DNA of 64,000 nucleotides from Nilaparvata lugens. Taxonomy: Eukaryota > Arthropoda > Insecta > Hemiptera > Delphacidae. The notes beneath the pieces are model-generated. The model saw only the letters and a list, made by a program, of their open reading frames with translations, searched no databases and was not told where the DNA came from. Where the stretch lies: assembly GCF_014356525.2 (NCBI RefSeq), contig NC_052504.1:100122501-100186500 (forward strand), in the 5' to 3' direction. Of this stretch, positions 30,694 to 40,699 are shown piece after piece. The first letter of the stretch is position 1, and each line of letters opens with the position of its first letter. Both the position numbers and the translations under genes were made by a program.

Positions 30694-31365
30694 AGTGTAT
30701 GTGCGTCTGTGTACACGATATCTCATCTCCCAATTAACGGAATGACTTGAAATTTGAAACGTAAGGTCCTACACTATAAGGATCCGACACGAACAATTTC
30801 GATCAAATGCAATCCAAGATGGCGGAAAAAATGGCGAAAATGATGTCAAAAACAGGGTTTTTCGCGATTTCCACGAAAACGGCTCGAACGATTTTGATCA
30901 AATTCATACCTGGAATAGTCATTGATGAGCTCTATCAACTGCAATAAATCCTATATCTGTAGAAATTTCAGGAACTTTGCCCCATCTATGCAAAGTTTGA
31001 TTTCAGATTCTTAATTATCAGCCTTCATATACAATTCAAACAAAAAATTTCAAGTGGAAAAGATACAGCATGAATATCTCTGCAATTAATGTCCAGGAAC
31101 ATTTCCACCTAAAATTGAAAATAAGCTTCAAATCCGAGAAAATGTGATTATTAAATTGCAAACTGATGGCAAAGGTTGGTTCTATTAAATCATTCACTAC
31201 GAAGAGATAGCAGACCTCGTGTGTTTCCAGCGTTATTGACCCATCACCAGCTGTCTCATATCTTTGAATAGTAGACTTGAGATGCACGAGTACACTAGCG
31301 TCAAGTACACTAGGTGATCAATTTTCATAACGGCAAGGAAAGTTGTGTGAGTGCGCCACACCAGA
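30509..31365 (-). mobile_element. Element F (857 bp), 7-bp target duplication
   Basis: Flanked by TTTTTAT at 30502-30508 and 31366-31372; the intact E copy has this target once. On the minus strand it begins TCTGGTGTGGCGCACTCACA and ends GGGCAAGGAAA followed by ATAAAAA, which looks like an A-rich retroelement tail. On the plus strand it shows CCATAGGTAAGGAAAGTATT, a (GT)n run (30641-30690) and CCAAGATGGCGGAAAAAATG. No coding region or clear terminal inverted repeat. I recall the same sequence as abundant in planthopper genomes. Confidence 0.85.
30641..30690. repeat. (GT)n microsatellite
   Basis: About 25 GT units inside element F. Confidence 0.95.
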
Positions 31366-31466
31366 TTTTTATATCTGTATCTTACCGTTTCTGTGAAAAT
31401 ACAGATATAGTCAACTGACTAAAAGTGAATTGCACATGTTCCCGGCGCGTATTTTTGTACGCACGT

Positions 31467-31889
31467 CAATAAAGAGAAAAATCGTTTTGAACATGTACGG
31501 GCTAGAAAATTCACATACAGACTTATATAAACAGAAATTGTAAAACACTCCAGTCTGTAGGTTAATATGATTCATCATGTTTTAGAATTACTCTATCTGG
31601 TAATAATTATTATTTTCAACGTAAAAACGTGGGTTGAAATCTGCTTTGTTGAACTCCATGTGTTTAACAAAACAAAATTCAACTCCAGATAGAGGAATCT
31701 GAATCTGAATCTCTAATTCACTCTCAAACAAACTCGCTCACCCACTCTCTCTCTCTAACACTCTCTCTCACTCTCATCCAATCTCAACCACACACTCTAC
31801 CTCTCGCTCACTCCACCATCATCCAACTCGTTTCTCTCTTTCCGTTTCCGGACAAAAGCCTGAACCGGAACTTCCGGTAGCGTTGTAAC
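31467..31889. other. No gene; CT-rich patch
   Basis: (CT)n-rich at 31738-31800; otherwise unique. Confidence 0.45.
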
Positions 31890-32120
31890 GGCTTTTTGGA
31901 GGCTTGTGTGAATGCTATAATCTACCAACACACGCCAATAAGTATCACAATTGTGTGAATACTCTAACCTACTAACACATGCCAATAAACTGGGCTTGTG
32001 TGAATACCCCAACCCACTAATACACAACAATATACTAGGCTTATGTGAATACCCCAACCCACTAACACACGCCAATAAAATGAGCTTGTGTGAACGTTTC
32101 AACCCACTAACACTTTGCAA
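31890..32120. repeat. ~47-48-bp minisatellite, about five units
   Basis: Units start GTGTGAATACYYYAACCYAC and include AACACACGCCAATAAA. The minus strand reads a 16-residue repeat (GLGYSHKPSLLACVS-like) in a 107-codon frame at 31797-32120. Two further units sit at 32998-33070. Confidence 0.8.
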
Positions 32121-32127
32121 TAAACTA

Positions 32128-32504
32128 TAGTGAGGTCCACGTTATAATGGCAGTGTTTGTTTTTTGGTTAGCAATGGTATTGCTATCCTTGTCTATCATT
32201 CAACAAAGAGCTATCTCTTTCTTGGTTTGCTCTGTTGCCAGATCGTCTCTTAACAATGTAGAATCAAGAGTATATGAACGATATATTTCATCTCAGTTCT
32301 GAAAATCCATCATTGGATTATTAAGAAATATAATCTCTCACTCAATAAAACATAATTGATTATTCTAAACGAGAATGAACTGTTAATATTTCATCAATGA
32401 ATCTGTATCAGCTACCGTCTATTTATAAGACATTTGCAGGAGAGAGGTTCGGCAACGTTGTTCTCCTATCTTTCTCCTCTGCCATTACAACGTGGACCTC
32501 ACTA
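32128..32504. mobile_element. Family B MITE, 377 bp
   Basis: Intact ends with TA on both sides (32126-32127, 32505-32506). It is inserted at the edge of the minisatellite. Confidence 0.9.
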
Positions 32505-32519
32505 TATACGAATACTTTG

Positions 32520-32730
32520 AAATAGAAAGAAAAAGAAAAATCACAGTACCCTTTTTGAATTATTTAATCACAGCATGTTTCGGACATTGATGCTATTTTC
32601 AAGTGATATGAAGTAAATCATAAGTAGATTTACTTCATATCACTTGAAAATGGCAACAATGTCCGAAACATGTTGTGATTAATAATAAATCAAAAAGGCT
32701 ACTGAGATTTTTATTTTTCTTCCTATTTTT
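32520..32730. repeat. ~210-bp inverted repeat (hairpin)
   Basis: The arms pair TTTCGGACATTGATGCTATT and TTCAAGTGATATGAAGTAAA with their complements around a 6-7-base loop at 32620-32626. The pairing continues outward into TCACAGTACCCTTTTTGA against TCAAAAAGGCTACTGAGA. Confidence 0.9.
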
Positions 32731-32883
32731 ATTACAAGTAGTTCTTTACAGAAGAGAGATGAATACTTTGAACTCTCTATTCGAATAAATTAAGGATTGA
32801 AATGAGCTTTGAGCTAGCAATCATTTCTCCTATTCTGAAACTACAACTGTGTTTCAATGAATGTATAGATGAATATCATCTAC

Positions 32884-33000
32884 CAGCAGGTAACTAGTGC
32901 TCTGCAAGGATATAATTTGAAACTTGACAAACTGAAAACTTGTTCCACTGGAATCTCGAAGGATAAAAAGTAGGCCTATAACCATACTCGGTAAAGTGTG
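32884..33000 (+). repeat. Family K head fragment
   Basis: CAGCAGGTAACTAGTGCTCT then AACTTGACAAACTGAAAACT and AACCATACTCGGTA. Confidence 0.55.
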
Positions 33001-33230
33001 CCTGTGTGAACGATCTAACTCACTAACACACGCTGATAAACATCGCTTGTGTGAAGGCTCCAACCCAACAATAGCCCACACATCTAAACAACGTCGATAG
33101 CGTGCCTCAAGCGATCACCCTTACAATAGGTGTACCGACACTACGTAACGCGTAGGATCTGAGTTTCTAGATAAGATAGTTAAGCCAACTATTCTACCTA
33201 TTCTATGTTTTATAACGTAAGTTCTATACA

Positions 33231-33293
33231 TTGAAAGAATAAGACTTTGGTATTGTCAATACCACTTGACAATATAAAAGTCTTATTCTTTCA
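33231..33293. repeat. 63-bp hairpin
   Basis: TTGAAAGAATAAGACTTTGG-TATTGTCAA, loop TACCAC, then the reverse complement. No T-run, so not a terminator. Confidence 0.8.
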
Positions 33294-33745
33294 ATTATGG
33301 AGAAATACCACAACATCTCATACCATACAATCAAATTATTGATTTCTATAGATATTTCTCCTTTTAATTCATTTATTTTTTGTTATATATTGTCTTATCA
33401 AATTATTCGAACAGACAGAAGAGTATTAGAATGATGAAAACCAACATGGTTTTCAGAATTCGAATCTTGAAATCTTAGTTTTTGGATTTCAATCTTGAGA
33501 TCAATATCCTCAACGTTTGATAATTTGATACTTTCCGAATACAAAATATACAATCTATACTATACTAAGACTCAACTCATACTACCTCGATCAAATCGTA
33601 GGACTCTAGTCGAGGTTACTACAGTATTTCGACCTTACGACTCTTTTGCCGATTGCCACTACTTCAGTTCCATGCTACTCCATTTTCTACCCTCACTTTA
33701 TCAAAAATATAAGATATAATTCGTCACTACCATAGAAAAATAATA
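33294..33745. other. No gene seen
   Basis: AT-rich unique sequence with only short frames (74 codons at 33495). Confidence 0.45.
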
Positions 33746-33991
33746 GCGTAAGTAGATATCCCATGGTATAGGAAATTTATGTCGCAACTTTTACTGTTAT
33801 CTCAAGCCGATTAGTGTCGATTATTGTCAATTTTTACTGTTTTGTTGAGGTGATAGTGTATGAATGGCACAATTTGAGAGACTACCAGCGTCACACAGCT
33901 GCATAGGAAAGAACTACTTGAACTATCGGCTTGGGATAACAGTAAAAGTTGCGACATAAACGCCCTATACCATGGGATATCTACTTATGCT
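33746..33991. mobile_element. Family G MITE, complete (~246 bp)
   Basis: Ends GCGTAAGTAGATATCCCATG and CATGGGATATCTACTTATGC. Arms of about 65 bases include TTTATGTCGCAACTTTTACT. The middle holds GAGAGACTACCAGCGTCACA. Confidence 0.8.
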
Positions 33992-34296
33992 ACAGTAAAG
34001 TATATAATATTACAGTAAAATGATAGTATGAATATACAGGGCTGATGAAAAGCTACCATTTCACTATTTCACTATTTCACTACTTAGCAAGTAACAAATT
34101 TCATGATAATTATTATGAATTTATTGTCTTATCTGAAGACTTTGTCTATCTACTAGTGAAAACAGTTGCTAACTGTAGGTATTTAGGCAGAATAAATAAT
34201 ATGAATTTTGTTTCTGAGGGTGATACTCACATAAGCTCTAGAATTGTGCGTGGGTAATGAGACGGATTTTTATAAAGAATGAATTATTGACCTATA

Positions 34297-34672
34297 TAGT
34301 GAGGTCCACGTTGTAATGGCAGTGGAGAAAGAGAGAACAACGTAACCGATCTTCAGTCTTGTCAATTCCTTCTATAGACGGTAGCTGATACAGGTTTATT
34401 AATGTAATATTAACTGTTCATTCTCGTTTAAAATAATCAATATAATATATTTTATCAAGCAAGAAATAATATTTCTCAATAATTTCATAAAGAATTTCCA
34501 TAATCAAGATGAAATATTTTGTTAATTAGTTATTGATTCTACATTGTTAAGAGACGATCTGGCAAAAGAGCAAAGCTAGAAAGAGACAGGGCTATCCGCT
34601 CTGTTGAATGATAGACAAGGATAGCAATACCATTGCTAATCGAACACTGCCATTATAACGTGGACCTCACTA
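34297..34672. mobile_element. Family B MITE, 376 bp
   Basis: Intact ends with TA at 34295-34296 and 34673-34674. Oriented opposite to B9 (32128). Confidence 0.9.
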
Positions 34673-35285
34673 TAGTTCCAAGTTGTTTAATTACTATTAT
34701 GATGAGTGGAATAAGGCAATTATGTAATTTTATATTTAGTTGATGGCATTATGAGGCTATTACATGGCTATATGAAATTACATGGTTTACACCTGTAATT
34801 CGATGAGTAAATCAATAAATATTACTTTATTCCAATATGAATCGATACTATGGCTCAATGTACCTAAGATACATTATAATGATAAATACCTGAAATCTAT
34901 TCTAGGTACCTTGCTTTGACCATTCTATGGAGTAGGTATCATTTCGGAATAACAATGGTTTATATGCCCTCATATTTATTACTCATTAATACTATTCTAA
35001 TATTTTAATATGAATCGATGGACTAGATAATGGAGTATGAAGGTTTCATTGAATTATGATTTAATGGAAGATTTAATTACTTTCAAAACCTTCTATTATG
35101 GAATATATCAATACTATTATAGCATTCTTATATGAATCGATATTTCAATAATAGACTATATGAAGGTATCATTAAATTCTAATCTCAATTAACAAAGATA
35201 ATCACTATTTTGTTAAGATTGTCAACTGACTATTCTATTTGATTTTTCTGCTTTCTGGAAACTCTAACAGCGTCAGCAGGTGAGC
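34673..35285. other. AT-rich, diffuse ATATGAATCGAT repeats
   Basis: The phrase ATATGAATCGAT occurs at about 34839, 35010 and 35135 amid similar ATTCTAAT/ATTATG context, which suggests an old tandem repeat of roughly 130-170 bases. No gene. Confidence 0.4.
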
Positions 35286-35309
35286 ATCAACACGTCAGAG
35301 CTGATTGTC

Positions 35310-35620
35310 GCTCGTTAAAAGTTAATCGTTGATCAAATTTAATCGTAGATCAACGTTGATCGTTGATCGACGTTCACAGTTGGTCAAACATAATCGTTGA
35401 TTAACTTCAATATTGTAGATCAACCTTAATTGCTGATCAAGCTTTATCGTTGATCAAATTCGATTGTAGATCAACTTTGATCGTTGATCAACTGTAATCG
35501 TTGACCAACGTCGATCGTTGATCAACTCCGATCGTAGATCAATTCAGTCGATTATCCTTTATTGTTGATCAACTACAATAATTGTGGATCAACGTTCATT
35601 GTTTATCAACTCTGATGTTG
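35310..35620. repeat. GTTGATCAAC-based degenerate array
   Basis: About 14 spaced variants of ATCGTTGATCAAC with spacing near 20 bases; the core is a perfect palindrome. Confidence 0.85.
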
Positions 35621-35721
35621 GAATGCTCCGCCCACGATGATGGGCGTGTCTTGTGCCGACCAATCACAGCCATTCACCTTCAGCCATCTACCAATCAGAA
35701 GGCTTCTTCCACATATACCTC

Positions 35722-36318
35722 AATATTCAAGTCCACTGTGGATTGATAAAGGTGTGACAAAGGGAATTATCTCAAGTTTGAGTGTGGGAGAGGATTATGA
35801 AGTCCTAGCTTCACCGTGTTTCATTCCAAACATTGGGGGTCAGTTTCCGAGCTCAGGATTTAGCTGATTTCTAGAAAACAGCTGGAGTCAGAAAATTAGC
35901 TTTCCAAAACACGGAATTGCAGTTTTCATGATAATCTTCATTTTCCCATTTCTATAATTTGATACGTTTTTCCTTGATGGAATAAAACATTCATGAATGA
36001 TTCAAAATAGCTGAAACTTTACACTATTCTTACTTTATTTTCTTTTGTGTTCAATTTTCTACTTTATCGAAATTCAATTTTAACGTGGACTGCTACTACG
36101 CCCCGTTTGGGAGAGACAATTTCCTGACTTCAGCTGTTTAAAGTCTAGAGCTTGGCTGAGTCCTGAGCTTGGAAACTGCCCCTGATAATTTGTTTGAAAT
36201 CAAGACATCAGTCATATGGTGAAGTTTGGACTGTCTAGTCCTCTCCAACACTGAACCTTGAAATAGATTTCCAGTTGTCACACCTTTATCAATCTCTAGT
36301 GAACTTGAATATTGGAAT
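35722..36318. mobile_element. Outer fold-back around family O
   Basis: TCAATATTCAAGTCCACTGT and TGATAAAGGTGTGACAA (35722-35761) are mirrored by TTGTCACACCTTTATCAATC and GAACTTGAATATTGG (36276-36316). Confidence 0.7.
35836..36183. mobile_element. Family O inverted-repeat element (nested)
   Basis: GGTCAGTTTCCGAGCTCAGG at the left and its mirror TCCTGAGCTTGGAAACTGCC at the right. Partial relative at 57107-57290. No coding sequence. Confidence 0.7.
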
Positions 36319-37138
36319 AGCGCCTACCAGATTAATAATTTTCTGAGATGGATAAAATTCAATTTCAACAATGTTATATAAATTTATAATGAATTATACA
36401 GTTTTATGTAATGAAAATGAGAGAAATCTTAGGTACAAGTAAATGAATAAATATTTTATTGGTCATAAATATTTCAAGATTACATAGACCATTTTAGACA
36501 ACAAGCATAAAAGCAATAGCTGAATATTTCCTTTCAATTATTGGCAAATATTTTCTCTCGAATTCACTACTCTTTATCAGATTAGTGAGACTTCATTGTA
36601 CTATTCGACACAACGCTATATATAGGTATTTGCAAGCTTTCAAGCCTCAGCAATATATTTGTTAAAGCTTCAATATTCGCCACATTATAATATATATTAT
36701 ATAGTAGGAATGGTTTTGCAGTTTTTGACGTATTTTATGAATGTTTTTCTATGTAATTATTTCGTGCTAAGTAGATATTTTGTGTATTGGATTTGGCTGT
36801 TAGTTGTATTTGACGGGTTGAGTGAATTTAATTTATACTATATTATACATGATATTTCTATGATTATTGTTCTATTGGTAATTGCGAAAATATTGTTCCA
36901 CGTTTATGTGTTGCGAATTGATAATATCATTTCTACAGATTATTTCCCTACTATTTTTTGCAGATGATGTGTTTTGAAACTTTTGGAAATTTCTGATGTA
37001 TTGATTTAAAATATTGAAGATTCTTTGGAGATGTTTGATAATACATCATAATGAATATTATAGCCAACATAATAAATAGAATTCATTCATCTTCTTTGAG
37101 AATTTCTTGGAGATTTTGTTTTTGTATGTTGAGAATTA
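36319..37138. other. AT-rich unique region with a hydrophobic frame
   Basis: A 102-codon plus frame at 36659-36967 is Leu/Ile/Tyr/Phe-rich and could span a membrane. The T/A-rich codons, absence of a domain and absence of neighbours make chance more likely than a gene. Confidence 0.3.
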
Positions 37139-37455
37139 GGCTGCGTTTACACCAAAGTTATTAACAAAATGTTTATTTTTCCGTCCTTATAGATTCTCTT
37201 AGATTGAACATAACTTACCATAAACGAGATGATCATATGTGTTCCGTTTCGTTCAATCTTATAGAATCTACTTATAAGGATCAAGTAATTAACAAAATGT
37301 TAATAACTCAATTTTTATAGATTCTATTAGGTTGAACGGAGCTTGTCAAACACATATGTTCATCATGTGTATGATAAGTTATGTTCAATCTAATAGAATC
37401 TATGAGGATCAAGTTATTATCATTTCGTTGATAACTTTGGTGTGAACACAGCTTC
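37139..37455. mobile_element. Family D MITE with duplicated inner arm
   Basis: GGCTGCGTTTACACCAAAGT at the left, GGTGTGAACACAGCT at the right. The inner phrase 'TAGATTCTATTAG' and 'CACATATGTTCATCATGTG' occur in more than one copy, so two elements have merged. Confidence 0.7.
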
Positions 37456-38014
37456 AACGTCCTAAATGGTGAAAAAAATTGAAATTACATTATAAATATT
37501 CTAGCCTATAAATTGAATAATATTATGGCATACTGATCATCTTCTACTTAAACTTCTTGGAGATTTTTGTTTTTGTATGTTCACTCGTTGAGAATTATCT
37601 CCCAAAGCTACGGAGAACAAGCTTGAAGGAAAAAGTGTTTTGTATTTTAGGAATTTTTATAGAAATATGTAGGCAAACTTATATATACAAATCATCAACA
37701 AGGAACGTGACGTGGATTATGAGATGATACTTCTGAGAAAAAAAGATATTATTTGTTCATTATTAGCTTTAGCTGTGCAAAGGCTTAAAAATAAACTATC
37801 CACTCGTGATATTTTTCAAAGATTTCGATTCGTATATCATCAAGCTATCAAAATGGGAAAGTTTTCTCAGGGAAACATTTTTTTTCTGATCATTACTTTT
37901 TGAGATACGAGCGCTCAAAGTTCAAATTTTTGAGACAGAACATTTCGAATTCGGTAAGAGATAAATCCATGAGATTCAGAGGATAGATTATTCATGGTAT
38001 TGATGATCTAGTGA

Positions 38015-38525
38015 CGAGGACTAGAAAAGATTGAGAGCTGGAAAAACATTTTTGCCTGTGGTGCGAACGATATTTTTCGCCACACTACAGGTATTGCTGA
38101 CAAAATAAAGAATACTCGTTTAAGCTATCGTACCTATCTCTTGATTTTAGTGGTAGAAGATTTGCAGTCAGGATTTCAGATTCTTTTAAAATTTCACTTG
38201 GAATACCACAGTCATCTTCAAGCATTTTTGAAAATTCGGAATGCACTAATCAACAATAAATAATTGAATAAAACTGGTTGCGAAGCGAATTAGTTTGATT
38301 CGAAACTGGAACTGAAATCATGGCGACTTCAGCTGATGATGGAAGTGGACACTCGCCCGATCTAGCGGATGACTTATTAACTACTTCCATGACCAGCTGG
38401 AAAGAGACAACTTTCTGGCCTAGACCGGAAAAGAAACCCTTTTCTGACGTCGTCTGCAAACAAGGTCTTTCAGATCTACGTAGTGACTGGAAAACAGCTG
38501 CTTTCTGTGCAGTGTGGCGAAAAAA
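38015..38525 (-). mobile_element. Half-length family C element, exon arm
   Basis: Reverse copy from CGAGGACTAGAAAAGATTGA to CTGTGCAGTGTGGCGAAAAA. TGACGTCGT replaces the TGACGTCAG of other copies. It carries two divergent small frames (see 38125-38225 and 38320-38547). Confidence 0.75.
38125..38225 (-). pseudogene. Carried exon, tyrosine-recombinase-like start (copy 4)
   Basis: From the ATG at 38225-38223 (minus): MLEDDCGIPSEILKESEILT, then ANLLPLKSRDRYDS. Two codons are lost near the start in frame. The open frame and conserved block match the other three copies. Confidence 0.4.
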
Positions 38526-38547
38526 CTTTTTCATTTTGATAGAATGA
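38320..38547 (+). pseudogene. Divergent second frame in C element
   Basis: Begins 94 bases from the exon above, on the other strand: MATSADDGSGHSPDLADDLL then TTSMTSWKE. Copies at 11440 and 18540 keep ATGGCGACT but shift into a stop after 13 codons, while the phrase DxxSGHSPDLADDLLTT survives in another frame. It may be a first exon of a second captured gene or chance. Confidence 0.25.
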
Positions 38548-38619
38548 TGATATACAAATCGAAAAACTTTGAAAAAATATCACGAGTAGAAAGTTTATCT
38601 TTAACGTTTGCACAGCCTT

Positions 38620-38933
38620 AATTGAAACGAACGACCACCAATCAAATTTTCTTCAATATATGAATTCATTCATTCACTGTAACAACAATGAGATCTTTCT
38701 AGTCGTTCTTTTTATAAAGAATTGGAATAATACAAATGAGAGTTGGAGATCACAGAGTTCAAAGTGAGAATATTCTAATATTCACGGTTGGGTTGAGATA
38801 TGTCCTCATATATACAGAAAAGTATTTCAACAAGTATTCCGAGGGAAACTGAACGATTTACTGGATGATTTATGACTTTATCGATAAGTGAGTGTTAGCT
38901 GGCTTCATTCTTCATTATTGCTGTAGAGTTATG
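38620..38933. other. No gene seen
   Basis: Unique AT-rich sequence. Confidence 0.45.
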
Positions 38934-39013
38934 AGGAGGGGTTATGGCAGGAGGGTTATGGCAGGGGGTTATAGCAGGGAGTCAGGGGTAGTTAGGACAG
39001 TAGGGGGTGGAGT
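38934..39013 (+). repeat. G-rich tandem repeat
   Basis: GGAGGGGTTATGGCAGGAGG followed by GTTATGGCAGGGGGTTATAG and further GGG/GGGG runs. Five or more G-runs with loops of 5-11 bases could form a G-quadruplex. Confidence 0.6.
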
Positions 39014-39089
39014 TACAGGACCCTCTATTTCCCCAGGTAGATGATTTGATGAATGGTCTACAGCGTCAGGTCATCTCACGCGAGTAGGG

Positions 39090-40050
39090 CTCTCCTTTTC
39101 GTTCTTATTCTCATCCTATTTCCTCTCTCTTCCTTCGTTCTCCTTCTCTCTTTCCTTCTTTATCCTTTCTCTCTTTTCCTTCTTCTCCCGCATTCACCTT
39201 TCTCCCAACATCTTTATTGGCTCCTTCATCTTCTTCTCTTCCCTCTCCATCATAATTGTCAGACTCTTCTTTCTTTCTCCCTTCTCTCTCTTCCTTCTTT
39301 TTCCATTATCTCTCCTCCTTCTCTCTCCCTTCTATCTTTTCCTCCTTCCTCCTCATTCATCTCTTCCCACACATCCTCTTTGTCGGCTCCCTTAACTTCT
39401 TCTCTATCCTTTTCACCATAATTCTCATAATCTTTCTTCTTTCTTCCCTCTCTCTCCCTTCTCTTCTCTCCTACTTCCCACTCATTCATATCTCTCAACA
39501 CATCCACTTTGTTGGCTCCTTTATCTTCTTCTCTTACCTCTCCACTGTAATTCTCAGACTTGCCAGCTGCTAAATTCTATTCTTCCTGCACACTAAAACT
39601 TCCACTCTTTTTTCCTTCCTCATTCTCATCCTATTCTTTCTATCTTCTTCCTTCTCATTCCTTTCTCCCTCTCTACTTGCCCTCTTTGCTAGCTTCTTGA
39701 TCCTCTTCTCTTTAACTTCTATTTCCTCTCTCTTCCTTCGTTCTCCTTCTCTCTTTTCCTTCTTTCTCCTTTCTCTATTTTCCTTCTTCTCCCGCATTCA
39801 CCTTTCTCCTCACATCTTTATTGGCTCCTTCATCTTCTTGAGGATGGACACGTTAAGCCGTCGGTCCCGGCTGCCTAAAAAGCAATCGTTAGGTCATGTC
39901 AGAGGCCCTGGAATTGATCAGCTGCGACCTGAAAACTCTGACACCAGACCTGATACAGCCAGGTCACTCGATATTATTATTATTATTATTATTATTCTCT
40001 TCAACTTTCTCACTATAATTCTCACACTGGCCAGCTGAGAAATTCCATTG
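39090..40050. repeat. Pyrimidine array, ~180-200-bp higher-order units
   Basis: The phrase TTGGCTCCTTCATCTTCTTC/TTGTCGGCTCCCTTAACTTC and 'ATAATTCTCA' recur at about 39217, 39380, 39508 and 39820, so this is a satellite rather than a plain CT repeat. A LINE tail (39841-39997) cuts the last unit. Reading frames are compositional. Confidence 0.85.
39841..39997 (+). mobile_element. LINE 3' tail with (ATT)n
   Basis: AGGATGGACACGTTAAGCCG, TCGGTCCCGGCTGCCTAAAA, CAGGTCACTCGATATT and an (ATT)n tail at 39973-39996. The GTTAAGCCGTCGGTCCCGG motif is a widespread arthropod non-LTR 3' end (memory). 5' truncated. Confidence 0.65.
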
Positions 40051-40104
40051 TTTCTGAACACTAAAACCTCCAATTCCTCATTATGTGGTGGTTCATTATA
40101 TCTC

Positions 40105-40205
40105 TAAATAACCCACAAACGATTTGGCAACAATGCGGAGTTGACAGAGCTATCAGCTTTGTCGTATGACAGACAAGGATAGCAAATCAATGTCAATCAG
40201 ATGCC
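40105..40205. mobile_element. Degenerate family B end
   Basis: CGATTTGGCAACAATGCGGA and ACAGACAAGGATAGCAA match the B right arm, without its terminal repeat. Confidence 0.5.
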
Positions 40206-40258
40206 GCTGACTTCTAAAGGTGTATCTCACAATAAATGTTTTGAAATCTTCAAAACTA

Positions 40259-40640
40259 TAGTGAGGTCCACGTTATAATTATTGCAGTGTTTGCTTAGCA
40301 ATGGTATTGCTATCCTTGTCCATCATTTAACAAAGCGGATATCGCTATCTTTTTCTCGCTTTTCTCTGTTGCCAGATCGTCTTTCCACAATATAGAGTCA
40401 ATAATTTATTGAACCTACCGAAATATTTCATCTTAATTATAAAAATCATTATAAAATTATTGAAAAATATAATTTCTTACTTAATGAAATATGATTGATC
40501 ATTTTGAACGGGAATGAACAGTTGATATTACATCAATAAACCTGTATCAGCTACTGTCTATAGAAGGCATTGACAAAACAGAGGATCGGCAACGTTGTTC
40601 CCTTATCTTTCTCCACTGCCATTATAACGTGAACCTAACT
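40259..40640. mobile_element. Family B MITE, 382 bp
   Basis: TAGTGAGGTCCACGTTATAA at the left; ATAACGTGAACCTAACT at the right (mutated tip). Confidence 0.85.
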
Positions 40641-40699
40641 GAAGTGATTTTATTTTGCCTCCCCCTCCTCCAAAGCTATCCATATTCCAATTAATTCGA

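Larger units (their letters stand above)
30445..31466. mobile_element. Family E MITE split by element F
   Basis: Left part AGGTGCGTACAGATATACGA to 30508. Right part from ATATCTGTATCTTACCG to GTACGCACGT at 31466. Joining the two restores a normal E copy like 29538-29702. The outer target bases (TTA, CAA) are decayed. Confidence 0.8.
37767..38619. mobile_element. Family P element hosting a C half-element
   Basis: AGCTGTGCAAAGGCTTAAAA with CCACTCGTGATATTTTTC on the left is mirrored by GATATTTTTTCAAAG-type sequence and CGTTTGCACAGCC on the right (38570-38619). The C half-element sits at 38015-38525. Confidence 0.7.

Noticed and set aside
33231..33293. Bacterial-type terminator
   Set aside because: The stem is AT-rich with no T-run and sits in insect repeat DNA.
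35310..35620. CRISPR-like or operator array
   Set aside because: Repeats are short palindromes with degenerate spacers; no cas genes and a eukaryotic setting.
36659..36967. Possible small membrane protein or chemoreceptor exon
   Set aside because: Hydrophobic only because of AT-rich codons; no family motif or splice signals that I can defend.
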